In this document: positions 1 through 4,787 of the stretch, piece after piece
How the letters are laid out: each line of letters begins with the position of its first letter
Numbering within the stretch: the first letter of the stretch is position 1
NCBI GenBank assembly: GCA_913009765.1
Contig: CAJVYT010000153.1
Location: 1 to 9,293, forward strand
From: an uncultured candidate division Zixibacteria bacterium
GTDB lineage: Bacteria > Zixibacteria > MSB-5A5 > GN15 > FEB-12
Reading direction: 5' to 3'
Length of the DNA: 9,293 nt
Notes under the pieces: model-generated
Databases searched by the model: none
What the model saw: the letters and a program-made list of their open reading frames with translations, nothing else
What the model was told of the DNA's origin: nothing
Translations under genes and position numbers: made by a program

Positions 1-150
1 TTGTCATTATCTCAAGCAGCTAATCAAGTCCATGTTACACCTAGATCCTGGGCAAGATATGAGGACGGAACACGGCCTATTCCTGATGGAATAGTCCATT
101 TATTTTGTATCGTTAATGGAATAGATTATCCACCAGATGCTCCTTCATAA
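1..150 (+). CDS. Helix-turn-helix protein, C-terminal part (5' end outside window)
   Basis: The frame is open from the first base to a TAA at 148-150 and gives 49 residues. Residues 4-23 (SQAANQVHVTPRSWARYEDG) have the spacing of helices 2 and 3 of a Cro/XRE-type helix-turn-helix: a Ser-Gln-x-Ala start, a turn, then a recognition helix ending in the common Arg-Tyr-Glu-x-Gly. This suggests a small DNA-binding protein, perhaps a transcription regulator. The frame begins with TTG at base 1, but nothing upstream is visible and helix 1 of the domain is missing, so I treat it as a 3' fragment. The stop lies 5 nt before the methyltransferase start, so the two are probably co-transcribed. Its target is unknown. 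The assignment rests on a short motif and is moderately sure. Confidence 0.65.
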   Translation: MSLSQAANQVHVTPRSWARYEDGTRPIPDGIVHLFCIVNGIDYPPDAPS

Positions 151-155
151 AGAAT

Positions 156-803
156 ATGTATAAATGGCAGGATCATAATCATAGTTTTTGGCCTGCTGAC
201 TTTAAGTTTAAATGGCCATCAGGTGATGAAAAGCTCGCAGGTGATATTCATTCTTTGTCAGACCTTGATACTTACATTTTCCCGCATGTTGAAACCAAAG
301 GCGTAGCAATTCAGGCCGGTGGTGCTATGGGAATGTGGTCTAAACGGATGGCGCAGGTTTTTGATACGGTTTATACGTTTGAGCCAAATCCACAAAGCTT
401 TCATTGCCTGAATGTTAATTGCCCAGAAGAAAACATTGTTAAAATGCAGGCAGCACTTGGAGAAAGGGCTGGTCTCGTTACAATGGCGTATCATGAGGCG
501 CCAAATAATTATGGTGCTTATATGTGTCAACGTGGTGGTATTATTCCAACATTACGAATTGATGATCTTGGTCTTGAGAGATGCGACCTAATAATGCTTG
601 ATATAGAAGGTTATGAATTATTTGCATTAAGAGGCGCAGAAGAAACAATTAATAAATTCAAACCATTGATAGTCGTAGAAGATAAAGCACCTTGTTTAAT
701 AAAAATGAAACTGCAATCCGGTGGGGTAGAAAAGTATTTAAGGACTTTGGGGTATTCTAATTTTATTAGATTCCACAACAATCGGGATATGTTATGTCTT
801 TGA
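156..803 (+). CDS. FkbM family SAM-dependent methyltransferase
   Basis: This 215-residue protein has the Rossmann methyltransferase layout of the FkbM family, which O-methylates sugars and other small or glycan-linked hydroxyls. Visible motifs are the SAM-binding loop QAGGAMG (53-59), the acidic end of strand 2 in TFEPNP (74-79), the IPTLRIDDL segment (130-138), the family hallmark LDIEGYE (148-154) and VVED (173-176). Motif I reads Gln-Ala-Gly-Gly instead of the usual Asp-x-Gly-Ala-Asn; I recall this variant from other phage FkbM proteins. The ATG at 156 is chosen because the next in-frame Met (residue 58) falls inside motif I. Only a weak AAAGA precedes it, so translation is probably coupled to the preceding gene. 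Its last 10 nt overlap the glycosyltransferase gene. The substrate is unknown; a glycan made by the next two genes is the best inference. Confidence 0.88.
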   Translation: MYKWQDHNHSFWPADFKFKWPSGDEKLAGDIHSLSDLDTYIFPHVETKGVAIQAGGAMGMWSKRMAQVFDTVYTFEPNPQSFHCLNVNCPEENIVKMQAALGERAGLVTMAYHEAPNNYGAYMCQRGGIIPTLRIDDLGLERCDLIMLDIEGYELFALRGAEETINKFKPLIVVEDKAPCLIKMKLQSGGVEKYLRTLGYSNFIRFHNNRDMLCL

Positions 804-1420
804 CTGTCTGGTGTGTATTCTGGGGAGATAAATATGACAAATCGTATGTGTACGCGCTCAAGGAAGCGATTGAAAACAACCTTACAGTCGAGTTTGAGTT
901 TAAATGTATTACTTGTGAGAAGCTCGAAGGTATCCAGACACTGAACCCATCAGTATCTTATGATGGATGGTGGCAAAAAATTGGTTTATTCGCTCCCGGC
1001 GTAGCAATCGGCCCAAGTCTTTATTTTGATTTAGATGTTGTTATTACAGGTAATCTTGATTACTTGGTTGAATATACTAAGCACGAATTTGCCGCCCCTG
1101 CTAATTGGGCGCAATCAGGACATGGTGGAATTCAATCATCAGTTATGGCGTGGTCTGGTGGATGGTATCACCCATACAGGGAGTTTAAGAAAGACTTCGC
1201 TGGTACAATGGACAGGCTATGGGGTGATCAGGAGTTTCTCTGGGAAATATTAAAAGATGATTGGGTAAGAATACCGGGCGTAGGTAGTTATAAATACCAT
1301 TGTCAACATACTATCCCAGGGTGGATGAAGGTAATTGTATTCCATGGCAAACCAGATCCGCATGAGGTTAAAGACAGTTGGATATTGCCATACATATCTC
1401 CAGCCTTAGTCACCAGTTAG
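794..1420 (+). CDS. GT-A-like glycosyltransferase (phage type)
   Basis: The 208-residue protein resembles small GT-A nucleotide-sugar transferases, loosely like family 8. It has an N-terminal strand (SLTVWCVFWG), a WWQKIGLF helix (59-66), and the metal-binding DxD in LYFDLDVVI (Asp79 and Asp81). Further on are an SSVMAW strand (115-120), GDQEFL (144-149), and a C-terminal HGKPDPHEV (184-192), where the histidine and following residues resemble the late His-x-x-Gly-x-x-K motif of GT8-type enzymes. A complete DxD and C-terminal motif argue for an active enzyme. Donor and acceptor sugars cannot be read from the sequence. GGGA at 784-787 is spaced well for the ATG at 794. The gene overlaps the methyltransferase by 10 nt and the next gene by 43 nt. 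Function in virion or cell-surface glycan decoration is inferred from context. Confidence 0.75.
   Translation: MSLTVWCVFWGDKYDKSYVYALKEAIENNLTVEFEFKCITCEKLEGIQTLNPSVSYDGWWQKIGLFAPGVAIGPSLYFDLDVVITGNLDYLVEYTKHEFAAPANWAQSGHGGIQSSVMAWSGGWYHPYREFKKDFAGTMDRLWGDQEFLWEILKDDWVRIPGVGSYKYHCQHTIPGWMKVIVFHGKPDPHEVKDSWILPYISPALVTS
1364..1368 (+). promoter_or_regulatory. Ribosome binding site supporting the TTG start at 1378
   Basis: GAGGT lies inside the end of the upstream glycosyltransferase gene, 9 nt before TTG 1378. It is the only good Shine-Dalgarno match near the start of the third cassette gene and decides the choice of the TTG. Use of this start makes a 43-nt overlap with the upstream gene. Confidence 0.6.
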
Positions 1421-2019
1421 AACATACTTTATGGTTTAAGGCCGGATTAAAGAAACACGGCATTAACCTGATAATAACCCACGATATTAATCTTGAGGCA
1501 GACATACATATCGTCTCAGGGCCACACTATGCAAAACAAAGATGGCAAGGGCATCAAACAATATTAATTGATCGAGCAGTAATCCCTTATCATCAAATCA
1601 AATCAGTCTGGAATAGTGAGGACTGGCTTTCAATAGGATGGATGAACCAAGATGGTGGCAGAGATTACAAGGTTGGAGTTGGACGTAAGTCGCCTATATT
1701 AAAAGATCGACTATCTGAGCAAGGCACTATATTTCTCGCAGATTACAACGGAATAGTTGAATCTGCTGATACAGTCCGTCTACACCCGGCCAGAAAAGTA
1801 TATGAGCGATCATTGTTTGACGATTTACGCAGACATGCTACAGCTATCGGATACAAAACATCTGCACTAGTTACTGCTGGGCTTGAAGGGCTGGAAGTGG
1901 TTTGCAGGGAATCAACTAATATTATGAATAGACCTGATTGGCTTGAGGTACTTCCTTATGCTGACTGGCGATATAATGAAATACAATCAGGGGAAATATG
2001 GGAACACTTACAGTTATAA
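1378..2019 (+). CDS. GT-B-like phage protein, putative glycosyltransferase
   Basis: The 213-residue product starts at TTG 1378, because no ATG is available in frame before well-conserved-looking sequence and a GAGGT at 1364-1368 is spaced 9 nt away. The N-terminal part alternates strands and helices (DIAIHISS, helix, INLIITHD, ADIHIVSG, TILIDRA). The middle holds LSIGWMNQDGGRDYKVG (84-100). The C-terminal half looks like the nucleotide-sugar half of GT-B enzymes: a strand with VRLHPARK (133-140), then TSALVTAGLEGLEVVC (161-176), comparable to the Ser/Thr-rich loop and following helix of capsule or glycerophosphate transferases. It ends EIQSGEIWEHL (201-211), an ending I associate with uncharacterised phage proteins. 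It overlaps the upstream gene by 43 nt and the connector gene by 22 nt. An activity is inferred, not shown; it could also be a non-catalytic partner of the GT-A protein. Confidence 0.65.
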   Translation: MDIAIHISSLSHQLEHTLWFKAGLKKHGINLIITHDINLEADIHIVSGPHYAKQRWQGHQTILIDRAVIPYHQIKSVWNSEDWLSIGWMNQDGGRDYKVGVGRKSPILKDRLSEQGTIFLADYNGIVESADTVRLHPARKVYERSLFDDLRRHATAIGYKTSALVTAGLEGLEVVCRESTNIMNRPDWLEVLPYADWRYNEIQSGEIWEHLQL

Positions 2020-2543
2020 CCGCGCCAACACTCGAACCGGTTTCATTATCAGAAGCCAAAGACGTATTAAGGGTCACGAATGTTGATGACGATAGCCGTA
2101 TTAATAAGTTAATTAAAACAGCGCGGGAATGGGCAGAGCATTACTGCGATATTTATATAATGACCCAAACTCTCGAAAGGTCTTATGATGACTGGCCTGC
2201 AATCGCGTTTAATCTAAACGTTTCTCCGATAGCAAGTATCAGCTCGATTAAATACGATGACACTTCATCACCCGTTACAGAACAGACCTTAATAGTAGAT
2301 ACGGATTACTACGCTGACACGACCACAGACGGCGGCAGGGTCGGAACGATTACGGGATGGCCCTCTCATGCGATTAAGTTTAATCCTATTAGGATACGAG
2401 TTATTTCTGGTTATACAACACAGGCTTTAGTGCCGGAGAGAATTAAGGACGGGATTAAGGCTTATATTGTATATCTTTATGATAACGACACAGACATGCA
2501 AACAATGGCAGAAAATATATTATGGTCAGAAAGACGGATATAG
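1998..2543 (+). CDS. Head-tail connector protein (gp6-like / phiE125 gp8 family)
   Basis: The 181-residue protein matches the gp6-like head-tail connector family, whose members form a ring under the portal in the neck of siphoviruses. The N-terminus (VITAPTLEPVSLSEAKDVLR, residues 6-25) is characteristic: a short strand ending in Pro-Val-Ser-Leu-x-Glu-Ala-Lys, then the first helix. It continues with DDSRINKLIKTAREWAEHYC (31-50), an Ile/Val-rich strand region with PIASISSIKY (77-86), and a C-terminal helix (PERIKDGIKAYIVYLY, 146-161). Length is normal for the family. The ATG at 1998 follows AGGGGA (1989-1994) at only 3 nt, tighter than usual, but the N-terminal motif fixes this start. It overlaps the cassette gene upstream by 22 nt and the adaptor gene downstream also by 22 nt, so both junctions are likely translationally coupled. 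Confidence 0.88.
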   Translation: MGTLTVITAPTLEPVSLSEAKDVLRVTNVDDDSRINKLIKTAREWAEHYCDIYIMTQTLERSYDDWPAIAFNLNVSPIASISSIKYDDTSSPVTEQTLIVDTDYYADTTTDGGRVGTITGWPSHAIKFNPIRIRVISGYTTQALVPERIKDGIKAYIVYLYDNDTDMQTMAENILWSERRI

Positions 2544-2854
2544 CTGCCAGGCTAAGGCACACTGTTATTATTCAGCAGACGACTCAAACCAGAAGCACCA
2601 GCGGCGCAATTACTGACTCATGGGGAACTTTCGCAACAGTCAGAGCTGATATTAAGCCGTTAAGTGGTAGAGAATATCTTGAAAGCAATCAAGTGAATGC
2701 AGAAGAAATCACTCGCTTTACTATTCGCTATCTTAAAGACATCACCACTAAAATGCGTGTCCTATGGGGAACGCGAGTCTATGATATACGATCAATTATG
2801 AATGTTAGTGAATCGGATAAACTGATGGAGCTAAGAGTGGTTGAAGATGTCTGA
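2522..2854 (+). CDS. Head closure / head-tail adaptor (SPP1 gp16-like)
   Basis: The 110-residue product fits the phage head-tail joining family (HK97 gp7-like, SPP1 gp16-like), small beta-rich proteins that form the stopper ring below the connector. The typical opening is present (ARLRHTVIIQQTTQTR, residues 9-24, then GAITDSWGTFATVRADI at 29-45, ending in a PLSGREYLE segment at 47-55). The second half gives the expected strands: ITRFTIRYL (63-71) and RVYDIRSI (85-92). Length is usual. The ATG at 2522 has no strong Shine-Dalgarno sequence, and the 22-nt overlap with the connector gene suggests reinitiation after its stop. The downstream gene overlaps its last 8 nt. Confidence 0.85.
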   Translation: MVRKTDIAARLRHTVIIQQTTQTRSTSGAITDSWGTFATVRADIKPLSGREYLESNQVNAEEITRFTIRYLKDITTKMRVLWGTRVYDIRSIMNVSESDKLMELRVVEDV

Positions 2855-3314
2855 GATTAAAGGCGGCGGAATAGTCAAATTTGAGATGACTGGATTAGAT
2901 AAGCTTGATAAAGAAGTAAAAAAATTAACCGACAAGGTACAGAAAAAAGTACTACAGAAGGCAGCAAGGGCAGCAGCCAGGGTCGTGCAAAAGAGAACGA
3001 AAGCGTTAGCACCAGTCAAGACAGGTGCGCTCAGACGGGCTATTCGTGTTGTGACTTTAAAGATGCCAAAAGGTCAGGCCAAGGTAGCTGTCACGGTTAA
3101 ATCTGGGAAGGGGGAAAAGAGACAAGCGTTTTATGCTCAATTTATTGAATTTGGCACAAAGAAACGTGCAATAGGCAAACAAGGTGCACAACATCCAGGC
3201 ACAACTGCCAAACCTTTTATGAGACCAGCCTTTGACGAGACAGAGCGCGAGCAACTAGACGCAATGGGCGCCACTTTAGCAAAAGAAATAATAAAGGCGA
3301 ATGATAGAATATGA
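2847..3314 (+). CDS. HK97 gp10-like tail-component protein
   Basis: This protein (155 residues from ATG 2847) belongs to the HK97 gp10 family found between the head-closure and tail-completion genes of siphoviruses. Visible are a basic helical N-terminus (about 15-50, rich in Lys, Arg and Ala), the family signature APVKTGALRRAI (55-66), a strand pair with YAQFIEFGT (96-104), and AKPFMRPAFD (121-130). All three signatures are strong for this family. A TTG two codons earlier (2841) could extend the frame; I prefer ATG 2847 because AAGAG at 2833-2837 lies 9 nt before it. The gene overlaps the upstream gene by 8 nt and the next by 4 nt. It is thought to act in neck or tail-terminator assembly; the exact position in this virion is inferred. 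Confidence 0.9.
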   Translation: MSEIKGGGIVKFEMTGLDKLDKEVKKLTDKVQKKVLQKAARAAARVVQKRTKALAPVKTGALRRAIRVVTLKMPKGQAKVAVTVKSGKGEKRQAFYAQFIEFGTKKRAIGKQGAQHPGTTAKPFMRPAFDETEREQLDAMGATLAKEIIKANDRI

Positions 3315-3712
3315 GTGTAGGCGCAGCATTATATGACAGGCTATCGAATTACTCAGGGTTATCGGCATTAGTATCAACAAGAATATATCCTGTCATTGCC
3401 CCGCAATCTGTTACCGTCCCTTATATTGTTTATGAGCGAATCAGCGGCACAAGAATTAGGGCATTAAGTTCAGATACGAACCTTGCTCACCCACGTTATC
3501 AGTTCACAGCGTTTTCAGATGATTATGATGAGTCATACGCAATCATTAAGCAGGTTAGATTAGCCTTGCAAAGATATTCAGGCACTCATTCAACTACCAG
3601 CCCATCTGTGACAATAGAGGACTGTACAATTGAAACAGAAACTGATTTATACGATCCACAAACCGAACTACATCAACACATTATAGATTTTTCTATCTGG
3701 CACAGGGAATAA
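3311..3712 (+). CDS. Tail completion protein (DUF3168, SPP1 gp17-like)
   Basis: The 133-residue product matches DUF3168 proteins, which complete the head-proximal end of the tail and join it to the neck. Signature features are the N-terminal helix (GAALYDRLSNYSGLSALV, residues 4-21), RIYPVIAPQSVTVPYIVY (24-41) with the invariant-looking Pro-Tyr before a strand, YQFTAFSDDYDES (63-75), a helix to about 88, and a final strand with DFSIWH (126-131). Length and order are normal. ATG 3311 overlaps the stop of the gp10-like gene in an ATGA arrangement, so translation is probably coupled; the nearest purine tract (AAAGG, 3293-3297) is rather far, at 13 nt. Confidence 0.85.
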   Translation: MSVGAALYDRLSNYSGLSALVSTRIYPVIAPQSVTVPYIVYERISGTRIRALSSDTNLAHPRYQFTAFSDDYDESYAIIKQVRLALQRYSGTHSTTSPSVTIEDCTIETETDLYDPQTELHQHIIDFSIWHRE

Positions 3713-3714
3713 AT

Positions 3715-3873
3715 ATGAAGCTATATCACAGAATAACGGGCGGTAATATTGATGTACCTGTCAATAGAGTAGAGGCCATGGCTAAAAAAGGATGGCTACT
3801 TAAAAAGCGGGCCAAGGTTAAATTCAAAAAACCAGAACCCTTAAAAACCGAATCAAACGACAACCCCGCATAA
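3715..3873 (+). CDS. Small basic phage protein, 52 residues, unknown function
   Basis: A short frame from ATG 3715 to TAA 3871-3873 encodes 52 residues. It starts 2 nt after the preceding stop and has a good Shine-Dalgarno sequence (AGGGA, 3704-3708, 6 nt spacing), which makes it very likely real. The N-terminal half (MKLYHRITGGNIDVPVNRVE, 1-20) resembles small phage proteins that begin with a polar strand, an Ile-x-Val-Pro turn and a short helix followed by Gly-Trp. Residues 24-39 are dense in Lys and Arg; the tail is polar and ends DNPA. No membrane segment or signal peptide is seen. The position between tail completion and tail tube genes suggests a neck or tail-assembly role, but no function can be assigned. 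Its stop codon lies in the loop of a terminator hairpin. Confidence 0.75.
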   Translation: MKLYHRITGGNIDVPVNRVEAMAKKGWLLKKRAKVKFKKPEPLKTESNDNPA

Positions 3874-3885
3874 GCGGGTTTTTTT
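3865..3885 (+). terminator. Intrinsic terminator before the tail tube gene
   Basis: CCCGC (3865-3869), loop ATAA (3870-3873) and GCGGG (3874-3878) form a five-pair all-G/C stem with a tetraloop, followed at once by seven T (3879-3885). This is a classic Rho-independent terminator shape. The loop contains the stop codon of the small basic protein. It acts toward the tail genes on the same strand, so in a late operon it would have to be leaky, antiterminated, or occluded by a terminating ribosome. It could instead protect a processed mRNA 3' end. Confidence 0.8.
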
Positions 3886-3890
3886 ATATC

Positions 3891-3895
3891 AGGAG
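3891..3895 (+). promoter_or_regulatory. Strong ribosome binding site of the tail tube gene
   Basis: AGGAG lies 7 nt before ATG 3903, in AT-rich surroundings with no overlap with the upstream frame. It is among the best Shine-Dalgarno sequences of the window and fits the very high copy number expected of the tail tube protein. Unlike most genes here, this one does not depend on coupling to an upstream stop. Confidence 0.7.
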
Positions 3896-3902
3896 TTAAT
3901 AA

Positions 3903-4301
3903 ATGGCAACTTATAAAGGCAGTTCAGGAATTGTAAAGGTTGGCTCATCACCAGAGGCTACCATTGCAGAAATCACATCGTTCTCAGTTGAAGTATCGGG
4001 TGATACGATAGAAGATACTCAACTAACAGATACAGAACGCACGTTTCTTTTTAACAAATCAAGCTGGACTGCTACTTTTGAAGCACACTATGATCCGACA
4101 GATACAGCAGGTCAGGGTGCGCTTGATGTTGGAAATACAGTGTCCATTATTGTTTTCCCTGGTGGTGAGTCTACAAGTCCCGCCCCTGCTGAGCTAACAG
4201 GAAGCGTGATAGTTACTGGTAAGTCTATCTCTAATGCAGATGGCTCAACTACAACGGTATCAATATCAAGTCAGGGAACTGGCACATTGACAGGGATTTA
4301 A
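3903..4301 (+). CDS. Major tail protein (tail tube subunit)
   Basis: The 132-residue protein is a tail tube subunit of the gpV / TP901-1-type fold, which polymerises as hexamer rings around the tape measure protein. Seen in order: an N-terminal strand pair (GSSGIVKVGSS, 6-16), ITSFSVEVSGDTIEDTQLTD (24-43), where Asp-Thr-x-x-x-Thr is typical of the long tube loop, WTATFEAHYDP (55-65), NTVSIIVFPGG (78-88), and a final hairpin (GSVIVTGKSISNADGSTTTV, 100-119). It is rich in Ser, Thr and Gly and strongly beta. The short length means there is no added C-terminal Ig-like domain. It has its own strong ribosome binding site just after a terminator, and the chaperone gene follows 1 nt after its stop. 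Confidence 0.88.
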   Translation: MATYKGSSGIVKVGSSPEATIAEITSFSVEVSGDTIEDTQLTDTERTFLFNKSSWTATFEAHYDPTDTAGQGALDVGNTVSIIVFPGGESTSPAPAELTGSVIVTGKSISNADGSTTTVSISSQGTGTLTGI

Positions 4302-4302
4302 T

Positions 4303-4647
4303 ATGGCTGACTTAATGGGGCGGATTGCCGCGCAGTATAAACTATCTCGTGATACTTTGCATGGGCCGATTGAAGTCCTTGAATGGGGGGAGGATGACAA
4401 GCCTTTGCAAATCTATTACCGATCATTGAACCTTAATGAGCAACAGGATATACACAAGTACAGGAATGAAGGCTCATTAAAGTCACTAGCGCAAACATTG
4501 ATCACAAGAGCACTGGACTCAGAAGGTAATAGGTTGTTTAAACCTATACATATGACAGAGTTAATGAAGATGGCTGATGCAGATGTTATATCTGAAATTA
4601 TCATCAAGATGAGTGAGCTTGATGATGAGGAGCCGGTAAAAAACTAA
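4303..4647 (+). CDS. Tail assembly chaperone (gpG-like, zero-frame product)
   Basis: This 114-residue frame lies between the tail tube and tape measure genes, the place of lambda gene G. The product is mainly helical and acidic at its end (KMSELDDEEPVKN, 102-114). It starts at ATG 4303, with AGGGA (4292-4296) 6 nt upstream, and ends at TAA 4645-4647 immediately after the slippery heptamer A AAA AAC. In lambda, gpG binds the tape measure protein through a frameshifted gpGT form and recruits tail tube subunits; neither protein is in the mature virion. Sequence identity to gpG is not obvious, as is usual for this fast-evolving family, so the call rests on position, size, and the frameshift signal with a matching downstream frame. 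Confidence 0.82.
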   Translation: MADLMGRIAAQYKLSRDTLHGPIEVLEWGEDDKPLQIYYRSLNLNEQQDIHKYRNEGSLKSLAQTLITRALDSEGNRLFKPIHMTELMKMADADVISEIIIKMSELDDEEPVKN

Positions 4648-4787
4648 AAACGGATGCTGATCTATTGTTCCAGTTTCAACTAGCAGAACATCTACACAAG
4701 ACAGTCAGCGAAATTGAAGAAATGACAGTATCCGAGTATCAACATTGGCAAGCATTTTTTGAAATAAGAAAGGGGAACAATGGCTAA
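4303..4787 (+). CDS. Frameshifted tail assembly chaperone (gpGT-like, -1 at 4638-4644)
   Basis: A -1 slip on A AAA AAC moves the ribosome to a frame that reads CTA at 4644-4646 and stays open to TAA at 4785-4787. It adds 47 residues after the 114 of the zero frame, for a 161-residue fusion. The added part begins LKTDADLLFQFQLAEHLHKT and ends with a Trp-x-Ala-Phe-Phe segment (HWQAFFEIRKG). It is helical, with the aromatic ending common in T-domain chaperones. There is no start codon that would let this frame be translated alone in full, and it fills exactly the space between the gpG stop and the tape measure start, which it overlaps by 8 nt. The T part should bind the tape measure protein and tube subunits during tail assembly. 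Confidence 0.85.
4627..4632 (+). promoter_or_regulatory. Possible internal Shine-Dalgarno stimulator of frameshifting
   Basis: GAGGAG lies 5 nt before the slippery heptamer, in frame within two Glu codons. Internal Shine-Dalgarno sequences stimulate -1 slippage in bacteria (dnaX is the known case, at about 10 nt). The spacing here is shorter, so the effect is uncertain; it may only be coding sequence. Confidence 0.35.
4638..4644 (+). other. Programmed -1 frameshift slippery heptamer A AAA AAC
   Basis: The heptamer is in the correct phase: zero-frame codons GTA AAA AAC TAA, with the X of X XXY YYZ being the last base of GTA. Both tRNAs can re-pair after a -1 shift, fully in the P site and in two bases of the A site. 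The stop codon directly follows. No strong downstream hairpin is evident by eye. Confidence 0.85.

Noticed and set aside
258..530. 90-residue frame on the minus strand opposite the methyltransferase
   Set aside because: It is wholly inside a well-supported gene, has no family resemblance, and all supported genes lie on the plus strand.
1035..1253. 72-residue plus-strand frame inside the glycosyltransferase gene
   Set aside because: It is in another frame of a gene with clear motifs, with no recognisable protein features.
2841..2846. TTG two codons before ATG 2847 as the start of the gp10-like gene
   Set aside because: ATG 2847 is a better start codon with AAGAG at 9 nt; the two extra residues add no family feature.
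4287..4315. TTGACA at 4287-4292 as a promoter -35 box
   Set aside because: It lies in the end of the tail tube gene and no -10-like hexamer occurs at 16-18 nt spacing.
4644..4787. The gpT-like frame as a separate gene
   Set aside because: Its only internal ATG (4722) would give a 21-residue peptide; the frame begins at the slippery site, so it is an extension made by frameshifting.
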